Assembly: GCA_030160035.1 (NCBI GenBank)
Contig: BSNO01000003.1
Coordinates: 310,001-374,000 of the forward strand
DNA: 64,000 nucleotides
From: Rhizobium albus
Lineage (GTDB): Bacteria; Pseudomonadota; Alphaproteobacteria; Rhizobiales; Rhizobiaceae
Reading direction: 5' to 3'
Shown: piece by piece, positions 16,274 to 24,696 of the stretch
Layout: every line of letters starts with the position of its first letter
How positions within the stretch are numbered: the stretch's first letter is position 1
Position numbers and translations under genes: made by a program
The notes under the pieces: generated by a model
The model's input: only the letters and a program-made list of their open reading frames with translations
Databases searched by the model: none
Told to the model about the DNA's origin: nothing

Positions 16274-17627
16274 GCGTAAAGCAGCTCCCGAAGCATTGAT
16301 TGCTTTGGGAGCGGTTGCCCTGCGAGATCGGTTGGCAAGCGGGGCTCTGCGGGCCGTCGATCTGGCTTCTGCCTGCCTCGAAGTGATTGCGGCGCGTGAA
16401 CCGGAGGTTCACGCCTGGGCCTGGCTCGACTCCGACTACGTCTTGAAGCAAGCCGAAGCTCTCGATCTGAGGCGAAAGCAGGGGCGCCCCATCGGGCCGC
16501 TTCACGGATTGCCGGTCGGCCTGAAGGACATCATCGACACCGCCAAAATACCCACGGAAAACGGGACGGCACTTGATCGGGGGCGGGTGCCGCGGGAGGA
16601 CGCCTTCATCGTGGCGCGCCTGAAGCAGGCAGGCGCCGTCATCATGGGCAAGACGGTCACGACCGAACTTGCCTTCCTGAATTCGGCCAAGACGACCAAC
16701 CCGCACAATTTCGAACACACGCCCGGCGGTTCTTCGTCCGGATCGGCCGCAGCCGTTGCCGCCAACATGATTCCGCTGTCGGTCGGTACGCAAACCGGTG
16801 GCTCGATCATCCGGCCCGGCTCGTATTGCGGCGTCACCGCGTTCAAGCCGACGTTCGGCATGGTGCCGCGTACCGGCGTCCTGCGGTCTGCACCAACGCT
16901 CGACACGATCGGGGTTTACGGCCACTCTGTCGAAGATGCCGCCTTGCTTGCCGATGTGCTGGCGGGTCACGATCCTCTCGATCCTGCGACAAGCCCGATC
17001 CCTTCGCCGCGCCTTTACGAGACAGCCAGTGCCAAGCCGCCACTAAAGCCGGTCTTCGCCTTCGTCCGGCCGTTTGGCTGGGATCAGGCTGAACCGGAAA
17101 TGCAGGAGGCGGTGCTCGAGCTTGTCGAGTTCCTGGGCGAGCAGTGTTTCGAAGTCGCGCTTCCGAGGGCATTCGAAGAAGCACTCCAGCAACACCGCAC
17201 GATCTACGCGGCCGAAATGGCCAAATGGTATTACCCTTATGAAAAGCGCGGTGGGGATGATCTTCCGGCTTCCGTGAAGACGCTGATGAGCGAGGGCAAA
17301 TCGCTGCCAGCGCGCGACTACATCGCCGCGCTCGATTGGACGGCGCTGTTGAACGGTGCGCTCGGCGAGATCTTCGAGCGGTGCGACGCCATGATCATGC
17401 CGGCGGCCACCGGCCCAGCGCCGAAGGGCTTTGAAACGACGGGAAGTCCGATTTTCAACAGCGTGTGGACGCTCAGCGGTACACCTGCGGTCAGCATACC
17501 GATCTTTGCCGCCGGCAACGGCCTACCGATGGGCCTGCAGCTGGTTGGACCACGCGATGGCGACGGCAGGCTGCTCAGGACCGCGCGCTGGCTTGTCGAG
17601 CACGTCAAACAGGCCGATGCTGCCTGA
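16266..17627 (+). CDS. Amidase (amidase signature family)
   Basis: 453 residues, cytoplasmic. It has the Ser-Ser-Lys triad of the family: Lys87 in GLKDIIDTA, the cis-serine in GGSSSGSAAAV (154-164), and nucleophile Ser180 in TQTGGSIIRPG. It hydrolyses a carboxamide to acid plus ammonia. The start overlaps dctM by 8 nt, so it is translated with the TRAP genes and most likely acts on the imported compound. It resembles GatA in the signature region, but gatB/gatC are absent and the operon is catabolic, so a tRNA role is unlikely. Confidence 0.88.
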   Translation: MVKRKAAPEALIALGAVALRDRLASGALRAVDLASACLEVIAAREPEVHAWAWLDSDYVLKQAEALDLRRKQGRPIGPLHGLPVGLKDIIDTAKIPTENGTALDRGRVPREDAFIVARLKQAGAVIMGKTVTTELAFLNSAKTTNPHNFEHTPGGSSSGSAAAVAANMIPLSVGTQTGGSIIRPGSYCGVTAFKPTFGMVPRTGVLRSAPTLDTIGVYGHSVEDAALLADVLAGHDPLDPATSPIPSPRLYETASAKPPLKPVFAFVRPFGWDQAEPEMQEAVLELVEFLGEQCFEVALPRAFEEALQQHRTIYAAEMAKWYYPYEKRGGDDLPASVKTLMSEGKSLPARDYIAALDWTALLNGALGEIFERCDAMIMPAATGPAPKGFETTGSPIFNSVWTLSGTPAVSIPIFAAGNGLPMGLQLVGPRDGDGRLLRTARWLVEHVKQADAA

Positions 17628-17652
17628 TGTCGAAGAAGAGGGAAAGAAGTTC

Positions 17653-17811
17653 ATGAGCAAGCTGGTGGCACTCATAGCGATCGTCGCGCTTTGCGCCTTT
17701 CTGGGCATCCTGCTGTTTGAAGTGCCGCGTCTGGATCTCGGTATTCTCATCGTCTTCACGTTGATTTTGGCTATCTACGATTTCTTCAAGCCTTCCAATC
17801 GCGCCCGGTGA
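17653..17811 (+). CDS. Small membrane protein (52 aa)
   Basis: 52 residues that are nearly all hydrophobic, forming two short helices (about 4-22 and 27-45) with a basic tail. GGAAAGAAG before ATG 17653 supports the start. It lies between the amidase and dehydrogenase genes, and its TGA overlaps the next start (GTGA). I recognise no family. It may be an accessory membrane peptide of the TRAP system, which is inference. Confidence 0.6.
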   Translation: MSKLVALIAIVALCAFLGILLFEVPRLDLGILIVFTLILAIYDFFKPSNRAR

Positions 17812-18770
17812 GCAGGCCATCGCTCCTCATCACGAGACGGCTGACCGATGCCGTGCTCGAGCGTGCCGCGCGTGATTATGACGTGCAGCTCAACGCGGAC
17901 GACCACGTCTTTTCGCGCAAGGAACTGCTCGACCATTGCCAGGGCGTGGACGCGGTGCTGCCCTGCCATTCGGAACGGTTCGATGCCGACGTGCTGGCGC
18001 AACTGCCCGATCGCCTGAGGATCATCGCGAACCATTCCGTCGGGACCGATCACGTCGACCTGAAGGCAGCGAAGGCGCGCGGGATCATCGTCACGAACAC
18101 GCCCGATGTTCTGTCGGACGCAACGGCGGAGATCGCGATGCTCTGCATGCTGGGCGCGTCGCGACGTGGCGCCGAGGGCAACCGCATGGTGCGTGAAGGC
18201 AAATGGAATTTCTGGTCGCCGGCTTTCATGGTGGGGCGTCAGGTCACCGGCAAGCGTTTCGCCGTGCTCGGCATGGGTCGCGTGGGGCAGGTGGCCGCCG
18301 AGCGCGCCCGCGGCTTCGGCATGGAGATCCACTACCACAATCGCCGCCGGCTCCCGATCGAGCTGGAGAAGGGAGCGATCTTCCACGACAGCGTGGAATC
18401 GTTGCTGGCCGTGGCCGACGTGCTGTCGCTGCATTGCCCGACGACACCGGAGAGCATCGATCTGATTAATGCTGAACGGTTGGCACTGCTGCCGGACGGC
18501 GCGATCCTGGTCAACACGGCACGGGGCGCGCTGATCGATGAGCGCGCGGTCGTCGAGGCGCTGAAATCAGGCAAGCTGTTTGCGGCCGGACTGGACGTTT
18601 TCAAGGACGAACCAGGCGGCAACCCCGAGATTGCGGCCTTAAATAACGTGTTCCTGCTGCCGCATATCGGCTCGGCGACATTCGAGACGCGTGATGCGAT
18701 GGGCAATCGTGCGTTGGATAATCTCGATGCATTTTTTGCGGGAAGGGAGCCGGCAGATCGCGTCGCTTGA
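17808..18770 (+). CDS. D-isomer-specific 2-hydroxyacid dehydrogenase
   Basis: 320 residues, GTG start overlapping the preceding stop. The nucleotide loop is GMGRVGQ (155-160); the catalytic triad is Arg239 (NTARGALID), Glu268 (DEP) and His286 (LPHIGSA). It interconverts a D-2-hydroxyacid and a 2-oxoacid with NAD(P)H; glyoxylate/hydroxypyruvate reductases are the nearest look. It ends the TRAP-amidase operon, so the likely flow is uptake, deamidation and redox step. Confidence 0.9.
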   Translation: MSRPSLLITRRLTDAVLERAARDYDVQLNADDHVFSRKELLDHCQGVDAVLPCHSERFDADVLAQLPDRLRIIANHSVGTDHVDLKAAKARGIIVTNTPDVLSDATAEIAMLCMLGASRRGAEGNRMVREGKWNFWSPAFMVGRQVTGKRFAVLGMGRVGQVAAERARGFGMEIHYHNRRRLPIELEKGAIFHDSVESLLAVADVLSLHCPTTPESIDLINAERLALLPDGAILVNTARGALIDERAVVEALKSGKLFAAGLDVFKDEPGGNPEIAALNNVFLLPHIGSATFETRDAMGNRALDNLDAFFAGREPADRVA

Positions 18771-18966
18771 CGTTTCCTGCCGGCTCGACCCTCAGCAAAG
18801 ACGCCCCCAGCCTCTCTGCCCCAGCCCGAAAGCTGATGAGCAACAATGTTGCCGGATCGGGCTCAAATGCAATGGGTTGAAACATGAGCGCGCCCGATTT
18901 GGTTCAAAAGCTGCAAAGTTGCAACATTCGGCGCGTGCCCGTTCAGCTGGCAGTAACCATAATCGA

Positions 18967-20142
18967 TCAGGAAACACGCTCTACCGCGATCGCCGTTGCC
19001 TCGCCGCCGCCGATGCAGAGCGTCGCCACGCCCCTTTTCAGATCGTGGGTCTGGAGGGCGGCCAGCAAGGTGACGAGAATGCGCGCACCGGACGCGCCGA
19101 TCGGGTGCCCAAGAGCGCAGGCGCCGCCATGGATGTTGACCTTCTCGTGAGGGAGGTCGAGCTCGTGCATCGCTGCTAAGGCGACTACGGCGAAGGCTTC
19201 GTTGATCTCGTAGAGATCGACATCGCCGGTCTGCCAGCCGATCTTGTCGAGCAGCGATTGCACGGCGCCGACGGGTGCTGTCGTGAACCATTGAGGCTGG
19301 CGTGCGTGGCCTGCGTGGCCGACGATGGCCGCAAGCGGCGCGATGCCACGCTTCTCTGCCTCGGATCGCCTCATCAAGACGAGCGCCGCGCCACCATCCG
19401 AAATCGAGGATGAATTTGCAGCGGTTACGGTTCCATCGCTGCGGAAGGCCGGCTTGAGCGACGGGATCTTGTCGGGGCGCGCCTTGCCGGGCTGCTCGTC
19501 GACCTCAACGCTGCCCGCTTTCGTCTCGACCGGCACGATCTCGCCGTCGAAGCGCCCGGCCAGGATGGCAGCCTGCGCCCGTTCCAGCGACGCGAGCGCG
19601 TAGTCGTCCTGTGCCTTGCGGGTGAACTGATAGTGCTCCGCCGTATCCTCGGCGAAGGTCCCCATCAGCCGGCCCTTGTCATAGGCATCTTCCAGGCCGT
19701 CCAGAAACATGTGGTCGACCATGCGGCCATGCCCGAGCCGGTAGCCGCTGCGCGCCTTGTCGAGCAGGTAGGGCGCGTTCGACATGCTCTCCATGCCGCC
19801 CGCGACCACGATGTTCGCGCTTCCGGCGACAACCAGATCGTGCCCGAGCATCACGCTTTTCATGCCGGACCCACAGACCTTGCTGATCGTGGTTGCCGGC
19901 GTGCTTTCCGGAAGTCCAGCGCCGATCGCCGCCTGGCGCGCCGGCGCCTGGCCGACGCCGGCTGACAGAACGTTGCCCATCAGCACCTCGTCGATGTCCG
20001 CAGGCTCCAGGCCTGCACGTTCGACGGCCGCACGGATGGCAGTCGCGCCGAGCGCCGGTGCGGCAACTCTTGCAAGCTCACCCTGGAAGCCACCCATCGG
20101 CGTGCGTGCCAGTGAAACGATCACGATCGGATCTGCAGTCAT
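18967..20142 (-). CDS. Acetyl-CoA acetyltransferase (thiolase)
   Basis: 391 residues. Acyl-accepting Cys90 (KVCGSGMKS), the His of [14 protein letters not shown] and the C-terminal [13 protein letters not shown] cysteine form the thiolase active site. It makes or cleaves acetoacetyl-CoA or a related 3-ketoacyl-CoA. GGGAGAA upstream of ATG 20142 sets the start, 5 residues inside a longer frame. It stands alone on the minus strand, and could serve PHB metabolism or the last step of aromatic degradation (3-oxoadipyl-CoA); I cannot tell which. Confidence 0.92.
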   Translation of the reverse strand: MTADPIVIVSLARTPMGGFQGELARVAAPALGATAIRAAVERAGLEPADIDEVLMGNVLSAGVGQAPARQAAIGAGLPESTPATTISKVCGSGMKSVMLGHDLVVAGSANIVVAGGMESMSNAPYLLDKARSGYRLGHGRMVDHMFLDGLEDAYDKGRLMGTFAEDTAEHYQFTRKAQDDYALASLERAQAAILAGRFDGEIVPVETKAGSVEVDEQPGKARPDKIPSLKPAFRSDGTVTAANSSSISDGGAALVLMRRSEAEKRGIAPLAAIVGHAGHARQPQWFTTAPVGAVQSLLDKIGWQTGDVDLYEINEAFAVVALAAMHELDLPHEKVNIHGGACALGHPIGASGARILVTLLAALQTHDLKRGVATLCIGGGEATAIAVERVS

Positions 20143-20235
20143 GTCTTCTCCCAGCATGGGCTACCCATTGGCTGAGAAGATAGACGCGGAGGCGCCGAGT
20201 GACCAGATGGCCTGGCGGGGGTCAATCGTTGATGG

Positions 20236-21210
20236 TCAGGCGGCCTTGATCCGCTCGGCTAGCGTCAAGGCCGAGAGGCAGATGTCCTCGATCCGGTTCG
20301 TCGCCGTCCAGTCACCGGTGGCTGCCAAGCCTTGCGCGGTACTGAGCCATGGACCGCTGCGCTGCCGCGTTTCGGTGAAGGCGGCACCCCAACGATGCGC
20401 CTTCAGGAGCGCCGGCTCCGGAAGATCGAAGGGCAGCGAAGCCTTGAGAGCCGCATAGAGCAGCGGCGCAAGATTGGGGGCGGCGATGTCGACGTGGTGC
20501 CGCGACCAGTCGCTTTTCGTCTGGGCTACGAGCGTGGTGACCGAACGGTCCCGTCCGGGCTTGGTGCTGTCGACGGACAACCAGTCGAACGGGCCATCGA
20601 TGACGCGCGCTGCGATCCAGTCCTCAGTCCATGGTTGGTCGAAGGCCACCATCAAGGCATGGCATGGTCGCATGGCGTCCGTGATGAAAGGCGCGTCCTT
20701 GCCTGCTGCCGGGAAAAGCATGCGGGCGTGGCGGGCAACGGAAGCCGAGACCACGAGGTCGAAGTCGCCGAGCGCTGTTCCCTCCATATCGACAAGGGTG
20801 TGAGGACCACTCTTCGAGGTGATCGGCGCGACATCGACGCCGCTTTTGAGGTCGACACCATCGGCCAGCGCCTTGGCGATGGCATTCATGCCCGGCACTG
20901 CAACATAGTGAGGTTCGTTCGACTGGCGCGGTCCGAGCACCTTGCCGTGGGAAACCGTCACCAGTGGTCCTCGCCACTCATCGACCAGATTGCGGTGACG
21001 CAGCGGCTCGAGCCAGTCGGCGAATGCCCGGGTTCGAACGGTGAAGGACTGCGCCCCATGGTCGAATGCGTATTTGTCTTCCCGCCGCGTCGACATCCGA
21101 CCGCCGGCACCGCGTCCTTTTTCGAAGACGGTAATGTCGAAATGCTCCTTGAGGGCATGGGCGAGCGTCAGCCCGCCGATGCCGGCACCAACGACGGCGA
21201 TGCGTTTCAT
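20236..21210 (-). CDS. Renalase-like FAD-dependent oxidoreductase
   Basis: 324 residues. The Rossmann FAD motif is at the N-terminus (VVGAGIGGLTLA, residues 5-16) with the second FAD motif GRGAGGRMSTRR about 30 residues later. The layout (GRMSTR, FDHGAQSFTVR) is that of renalase-type and small amine-oxidase-like flavoproteins. The substrate is unknown. Start ATG 21210 has AAGGAG upstream and overlaps the stop of the DUF3429 gene, so the two are coupled. Confidence 0.8.
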   Translation of the reverse strand: MKRIAVVGAGIGGLTLAHALKEHFDITVFEKGRGAGGRMSTRREDKYAFDHGAQSFTVRTRAFADWLEPLRHRNLVDEWRGPLVTVSHGKVLGPRQSNEPHYVAVPGMNAIAKALADGVDLKSGVDVAPITSKSGPHTLVDMEGTALGDFDLVVSASVARHARMLFPAAGKDAPFITDAMRPCHALMVAFDQPWTEDWIAARVIDGPFDWLSVDSTKPGRDRSVTTLVAQTKSDWSRHHVDIAAPNLAPLLYAALKASLPFDLPEPALLKAHRWGAAFTETRQRSGPWLSTAQGLAATGDWTATNRIEDICLSALTLAERIKAA

Positions 21211-21659
21211 GCAGTCACTCCAAGGAGAATGCACGCCGTGGCGACGGCAGCGGTAATGGCGACGCGAAGCCGGAAGAACCAGGCAGGCAATATTACGTCG
21301 CGGTAAAGCAACCGGTCGATCAGAAGCAGCGTGATGAAGACCGCCGCCAGGAGAATGAAGCCGAGCCCGGGTGCGACGAGGGCGCCGATCCACGCCAGCA
21401 GCGCCGTAACGTTGCTTGCCACGAGCAGCGACGGTGCCATGCGCGGCGAAGCGAACAGCGCCGCGCCCCAGTGTATGCCCGAAACGAATGATGCGATGAC
21501 CGCACCGTAAATCTGCACCGTCAGCAGCCATGCGCTGTCGCCGAACAGCGCATCCAAGAGTCCCCCCGCAAAGGGCAACCCGCCGGCAGCCGTCAGCCCG
21601 ACGGCAATGAGGCGGCATTGAGAATCGTGGAAAGGAGGGTTGGCTGAACCGGTCTGCAT
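21207..21659 (-). CDS. DUF3429 family membrane protein
   Basis: 150 residues with about four or five transmembrane helices. The motif SGIHWGAALF (near residue 60) is characteristic of DUF3429. Translated just ahead of the renalase-like flavoprotein with a 4-nt overlap, which suggests a joint role. Function is unknown. Confidence 0.7.
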   Translation of the reverse strand: MQTGSANPPFHDSQCRLIAVGLTAAGGLPFAGGLLDALFGDSAWLLTVQIYGAVIASFVSGIHWGAALFASPRMAPSLLVASNVTALLAWIGALVAPGLGFILLAAVFITLLLIDRLLYRDVILPAWFFRLRVAITAAVATACILLGVTA

Positions 21660-21841
21660 GGCCGCATTACGCTGGGATGTGCCGGGCCGATCAGTCGGCT
21701 GACGGAATTTTCACCGTCACCGTGCGAGGCGCCCGATTCCGCCTGACCGCAGCGCACTTCTCCCGGTCGAAAATTGGTCCAGAAATTTCGGAACGGACCC
21801 GCTTGGCGTGCATTCTCCAGAAAACTGATGGGGAATGCGCC

Positions 21842-22489
21842 ATGAAAAATCTACTCGCGATATTCGGAGGATTTACTGTTTCGCTCGGCATGTTTGTTGG
21901 TGGTCTCGCCGTTGCAACCTATTTCCTCGCAGTCGATCCAGTCGCCGAACCTGCCCGTGCCGGTGACGTTGCTGAAATCTGGACCATCGAGCCGCGCCGC
22001 GTCGACACAGCTTCTCAGGATTACGAGCGGATCGGTGACCCGGTTGCGGCTCCAGATGAGGTGATGATGGCGATGGCCAGCACCGGCACGCTAACGGATG
22101 CCAATTCCCCGTCGCTCGACGGCGGAAGGGCTGACGGCTCCTATGAGGTGGCGAGCCTTTCGGGCGACGTCGAGCTTGAGCAATCCGAGCCGACCGCGCT
22201 GCCCGCTGCACATGTTGCCTGGTGCGCCAATCGCTACCGCTCCTATCGCGAAGAAACGAACACCTACCGGCCATATAGCGGCGGTGAGCAGACATGCGTA
22301 TCGCCATATGCCGAGGAGCAGGTCGGCGGCCGATCCGGCGAGGCGGCTGTTCAATCGGCCAGCGTCTCAGGGATGGCCAGTGGTCTGAGTGCAAGCCACA
22401 TCCGCGATTGCCAGAGCCGCTACCGTTCCTATCGCGTCTCCGACAATTCCTATCAGCCCTATGGTGGCGGCCCGCGCCGTCAGTGCTGA
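21842..22489 (+). CDS. Membrane-anchored protein with two BA14K-type repeats
   Basis: 215 residues. There is a hydrophobic N-terminal anchor (about 5-30), a long polar linker, then two copies of a Cys-flanked motif: WCANRYRSYREETNTYRPY (about 125) and DCQSRYRSYRVSDNSYQPY (about 190), each ending in Cys. This matches the BA14K family of Rhizobiales, known from Brucella as an immunoreactive, lectin-like small protein. Usual members have one copy, so the tandem copy and spacer are unusual. Start ATG 21842 chosen because the signal follows directly. Confidence 0.75.
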   Translation: MKNLLAIFGGFTVSLGMFVGGLAVATYFLAVDPVAEPARAGDVAEIWTIEPRRVDTASQDYERIGDPVAAPDEVMMAMASTGTLTDANSPSLDGGRADGSYEVASLSGDVELEQSEPTALPAAHVAWCANRYRSYREETNTYRPYSGGEQTCVSPYAEEQVGGRSGEAAVQSASVSGMASGLSASHIRDCQSRYRSYRVSDNSYQPYGGGPRRQC

Positions 22490-22527
22490 TGCAGAGGTCG
22501 ACGGGCCGGCTCCTGAAGCTCGGACCG

Positions 22528-23478
22528 TCAACTTCGCCAGAGCGAATTCTGCTCCTGCTGCATGATCAGCTGGGCGAGGTTTCGAAACTCGCTTTCGACG
22601 AAACGCTTGAAGCGCCGAATGGCTGGCCGCACCTCCATATCGCGTTTGGTCAGTATCCCAAGGCTGCGTTCGGGATGTCCGATCCGCACAGACAGCGCAG
22701 CAAGCATTTTTTGCCGACGCGCCATGAACACCACGGAATAAGGCAGGACGGTTAGAACGTCCGACTGCGAGAGGATGTTGGTGATCGACGCCAATGATCC
22801 GCCTGAAAATGAAATCTTGAAATCCGTGACGCCGATCTCGCCCAGCACATGGCGCATGTCCTGGTAAAGCGGGCTCGACGCGGGCGGGGCGATCCACGCA
22901 TAGGGCGCAATGTCGGTCAGGCGCAACGGCCGCTTCATCAACAGCGGATGGTTGATGCCGCAGGCGATGACATTGCGGCCCGGCAAAACCGGCTGGAATG
23001 AAAATCCGGCAGGAATCGCGGCGGGGTTCAGTGGACAGACGGCGAGATCCAACGTGCCGGCATCGAGTTGGGACATCAGCTCGGCCGCATAGGCATAGGA
23101 TTGCTCGATCCGCACCTGTGGGGAAGCGCGCTGGAACTCTGCGATGATCGATGACACCACTCCATCCATGAAGACGGGCGTTCCTCCGATGCGCACAATG
23201 CCGCGGTGCCCAGCCTTGTAGGTTCCGACGATGGCGGATGCGGTCTTGCCCGCACCACCGATCTTGCGGCCCTCGACGGCGAGTGCCTGGCAGAGTTCAG
23301 TCGGCACGAGCGGCCGGCGTCCCTTTTCGAAGAGCGGTGCACCAATGCGCTGCTCCAGCATCGCAACGGTGCGCGAGACGCTTGGTTGAGTGCGCCCAAG
23401 CGCCGTTGCGCCCTCGGTGAGGCCACCTTGGTCGACAATGGCAGCGATGATCTCAAGATGTCGAGGGTCAAGCTTCAT
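22528..23478 (-). CDS. LysR-family transcriptional regulator
   Basis: 316 residues. N-terminal winged helix-turn-helix (about 5-65: LEIIAAIVDQGGLTEGATAL then GRTQPSVSRTVAMLEQRIG), followed by the effector-binding domain. It is divergent from the aromatic operon beginning at 23582 with about 100 nt between starts. This is the typical LysR layout, so it probably senses a pathway intermediate and controls that operon and itself. Confidence 0.9.
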   Translation of the reverse strand: MKLDPRHLEIIAAIVDQGGLTEGATALGRTQPSVSRTVAMLEQRIGAPLFEKGRRPLVPTELCQALAVEGRKIGGAGKTASAIVGTYKAGHRGIVRIGGTPVFMDGVVSSIIAEFQRASPQVRIEQSYAYAAELMSQLDAGTLDLAVCPLNPAAIPAGFSFQPVLPGRNVIACGINHPLLMKRPLRLTDIAPYAWIAPPASSPLYQDMRHVLGEIGVTDFKISFSGGSLASITNILSQSDVLTVLPYSVVFMARRQKMLAALSVRIGHPERSLGILTKRDMEVRPAIRRFKRFVESEFRNLAQLIMQQEQNSLWRS

Positions 23479-23581
23479 AGCAATGAGTTATGTTATGTCC
23501 CGGCAAACTGATCAAGCTGGTATGTAGTTTAAGCTAGTGTCCGCTCATGTGCTGGTTGGAGGACCGGCGCAGGAGGATCAG

Positions 23582-24652
23582 ATGCACTTCCAGCCAGAGT
23601 TTGCTTTCGATGCCCAAGCCGTCCGCGTGCGTTTTGCGCCGGGGGTGCGCCGCTGCGCGGGGGAAGAGATCGCAAGGCTCGGCTGCTCGCGCGCACTGGT
23701 GCTCTCGACGCCGCCGCAGGCGGATGCTGCCATGGAAATGGCGCAGGAAATTGGGGATGCGGCCGTTGGCGTCTTCACGAAGGCAGCGATGCACACCCCG
23801 GTCGCGATCACCGAAGAAGCCGTGCAGCACGCACGTGAAGTGCGCGCCGATTGCATCGTGGCGATCGGCGGCGGCTCGACGACCGGGCTCGGCAAGGCCA
23901 TCGCACTGCGCACCGACCTGCCGCAGATCGTGATCCCCACCACCTATGCCGGTTCCGAGGTCACGTCGATCCTGGGCCAGACGGAGAAGGGCGAAAAGAC
24001 CACGATCACCGATCCCAAGGTGCGGCCTGAAGTCGTGCTTTACGATGCCGAGCTGGTGCGCAGCCTGCCTGTTGCGATGACGGTGACGAGCGCGCTGAAT
24101 GCGATGGCCCATGCTGTCGAAGGTCTCTATGCGCAAAACCGCAACCCGGTCTCGACGCTGATGGCGATCGAAGGGCTCGAAGCCTTCGCGGCGTCGCTGC
24201 CCGACGTCATGCGCAACCCGCACGATCTCGAAGCGCGCGGGGCGACGCTTTACGGCGCCTGGCTCTGCGGCACCGTGCTCGGCCAGGTCGGCATGGCGCT
24301 GCATCACAAGCTTTGCCACACGCTTGGCGGTTCGTTCGATCTCCCGCACGCCGAAACGCACGCCGTCGTGCTGGCCCACGCGATTGGCTTCAACGCGCGC
24401 GCCGCAGGTCGCGAGCTTGAACCCGTGTCGCGCATCTTCGGCGACGATAGACCGGGGCAGGCGCTCTATGATTTTGCCAAATCGCTGGATGCGCCGCTTG
24501 GCCTGCGCGAGATTGGCATGAAGGAGGCAGATCTTGGACGTGCCGCTGATCTCGCTGCGGCCAAGCCCTACTGGAACCCGCAGCCCGTCAGCCGCGACGA
24601 GATCTTGAAATTGCTGGAGGCTGCCTGGGCAGGAGACCCGCCAGCTTTCTGA
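23582..24652 (+). CDS. Maleylacetate reductase (iron-type alcohol dehydrogenase family)
   Basis: 356 residues. It reduces maleylacetate to 3-oxoadipate with NAD(P)H. Family marks are GGGSTTGLGKAIAL (about 100), PTTYAGSEVT, the segment ALNAMAHAVEGLY, and HHKLCHTLGG with HAETHAVVL for the active-site histidines. AGGAGG before ATG 23582 sets the start. The partner genes (phenol hydroxylase, hydroxyquinol dioxygenase) lie at the end of the same run, so it is the third enzyme of a hydroxyquinol route. Confidence 0.9.
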   Translation: MHFQPEFAFDAQAVRVRFAPGVRRCAGEEIARLGCSRALVLSTPPQADAAMEMAQEIGDAAVGVFTKAAMHTPVAITEEAVQHAREVRADCIVAIGGGSTTGLGKAIALRTDLPQIVIPTTYAGSEVTSILGQTEKGEKTTITDPKVRPEVVLYDAELVRSLPVAMTVTSALNAMAHAVEGLYAQNRNPVSTLMAIEGLEAFAASLPDVMRNPHDLEARGATLYGAWLCGTVLGQVGMALHHKLCHTLGGSFDLPHAETHAVVLAHAIGFNARAAGRELEPVSRIFGDDRPGQALYDFAKSLDAPLGLREIGMKEADLGRAADLAAAKPYWNPQPVSRDEILKLLEAAWAGDPPAF

Positions 24653-24696
24653 CCGAACATCTTTGGCAAGTCATTTTTGGGAGGAGAACCAAAACC

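Noticed and set aside
16266-17627. Amidase as GatA of the tRNA amidotransferase
   Set aside because: No gatB or gatC nearby; it overlaps a TRAP permease gene and is followed by a catabolic dehydrogenase.
23479-23581. LysR operator in the regulator/maleylacetate reductase gap
   Set aside because: AGCT half-sites and T-N11-A patterns occur but are too short and frequent to assign one site.
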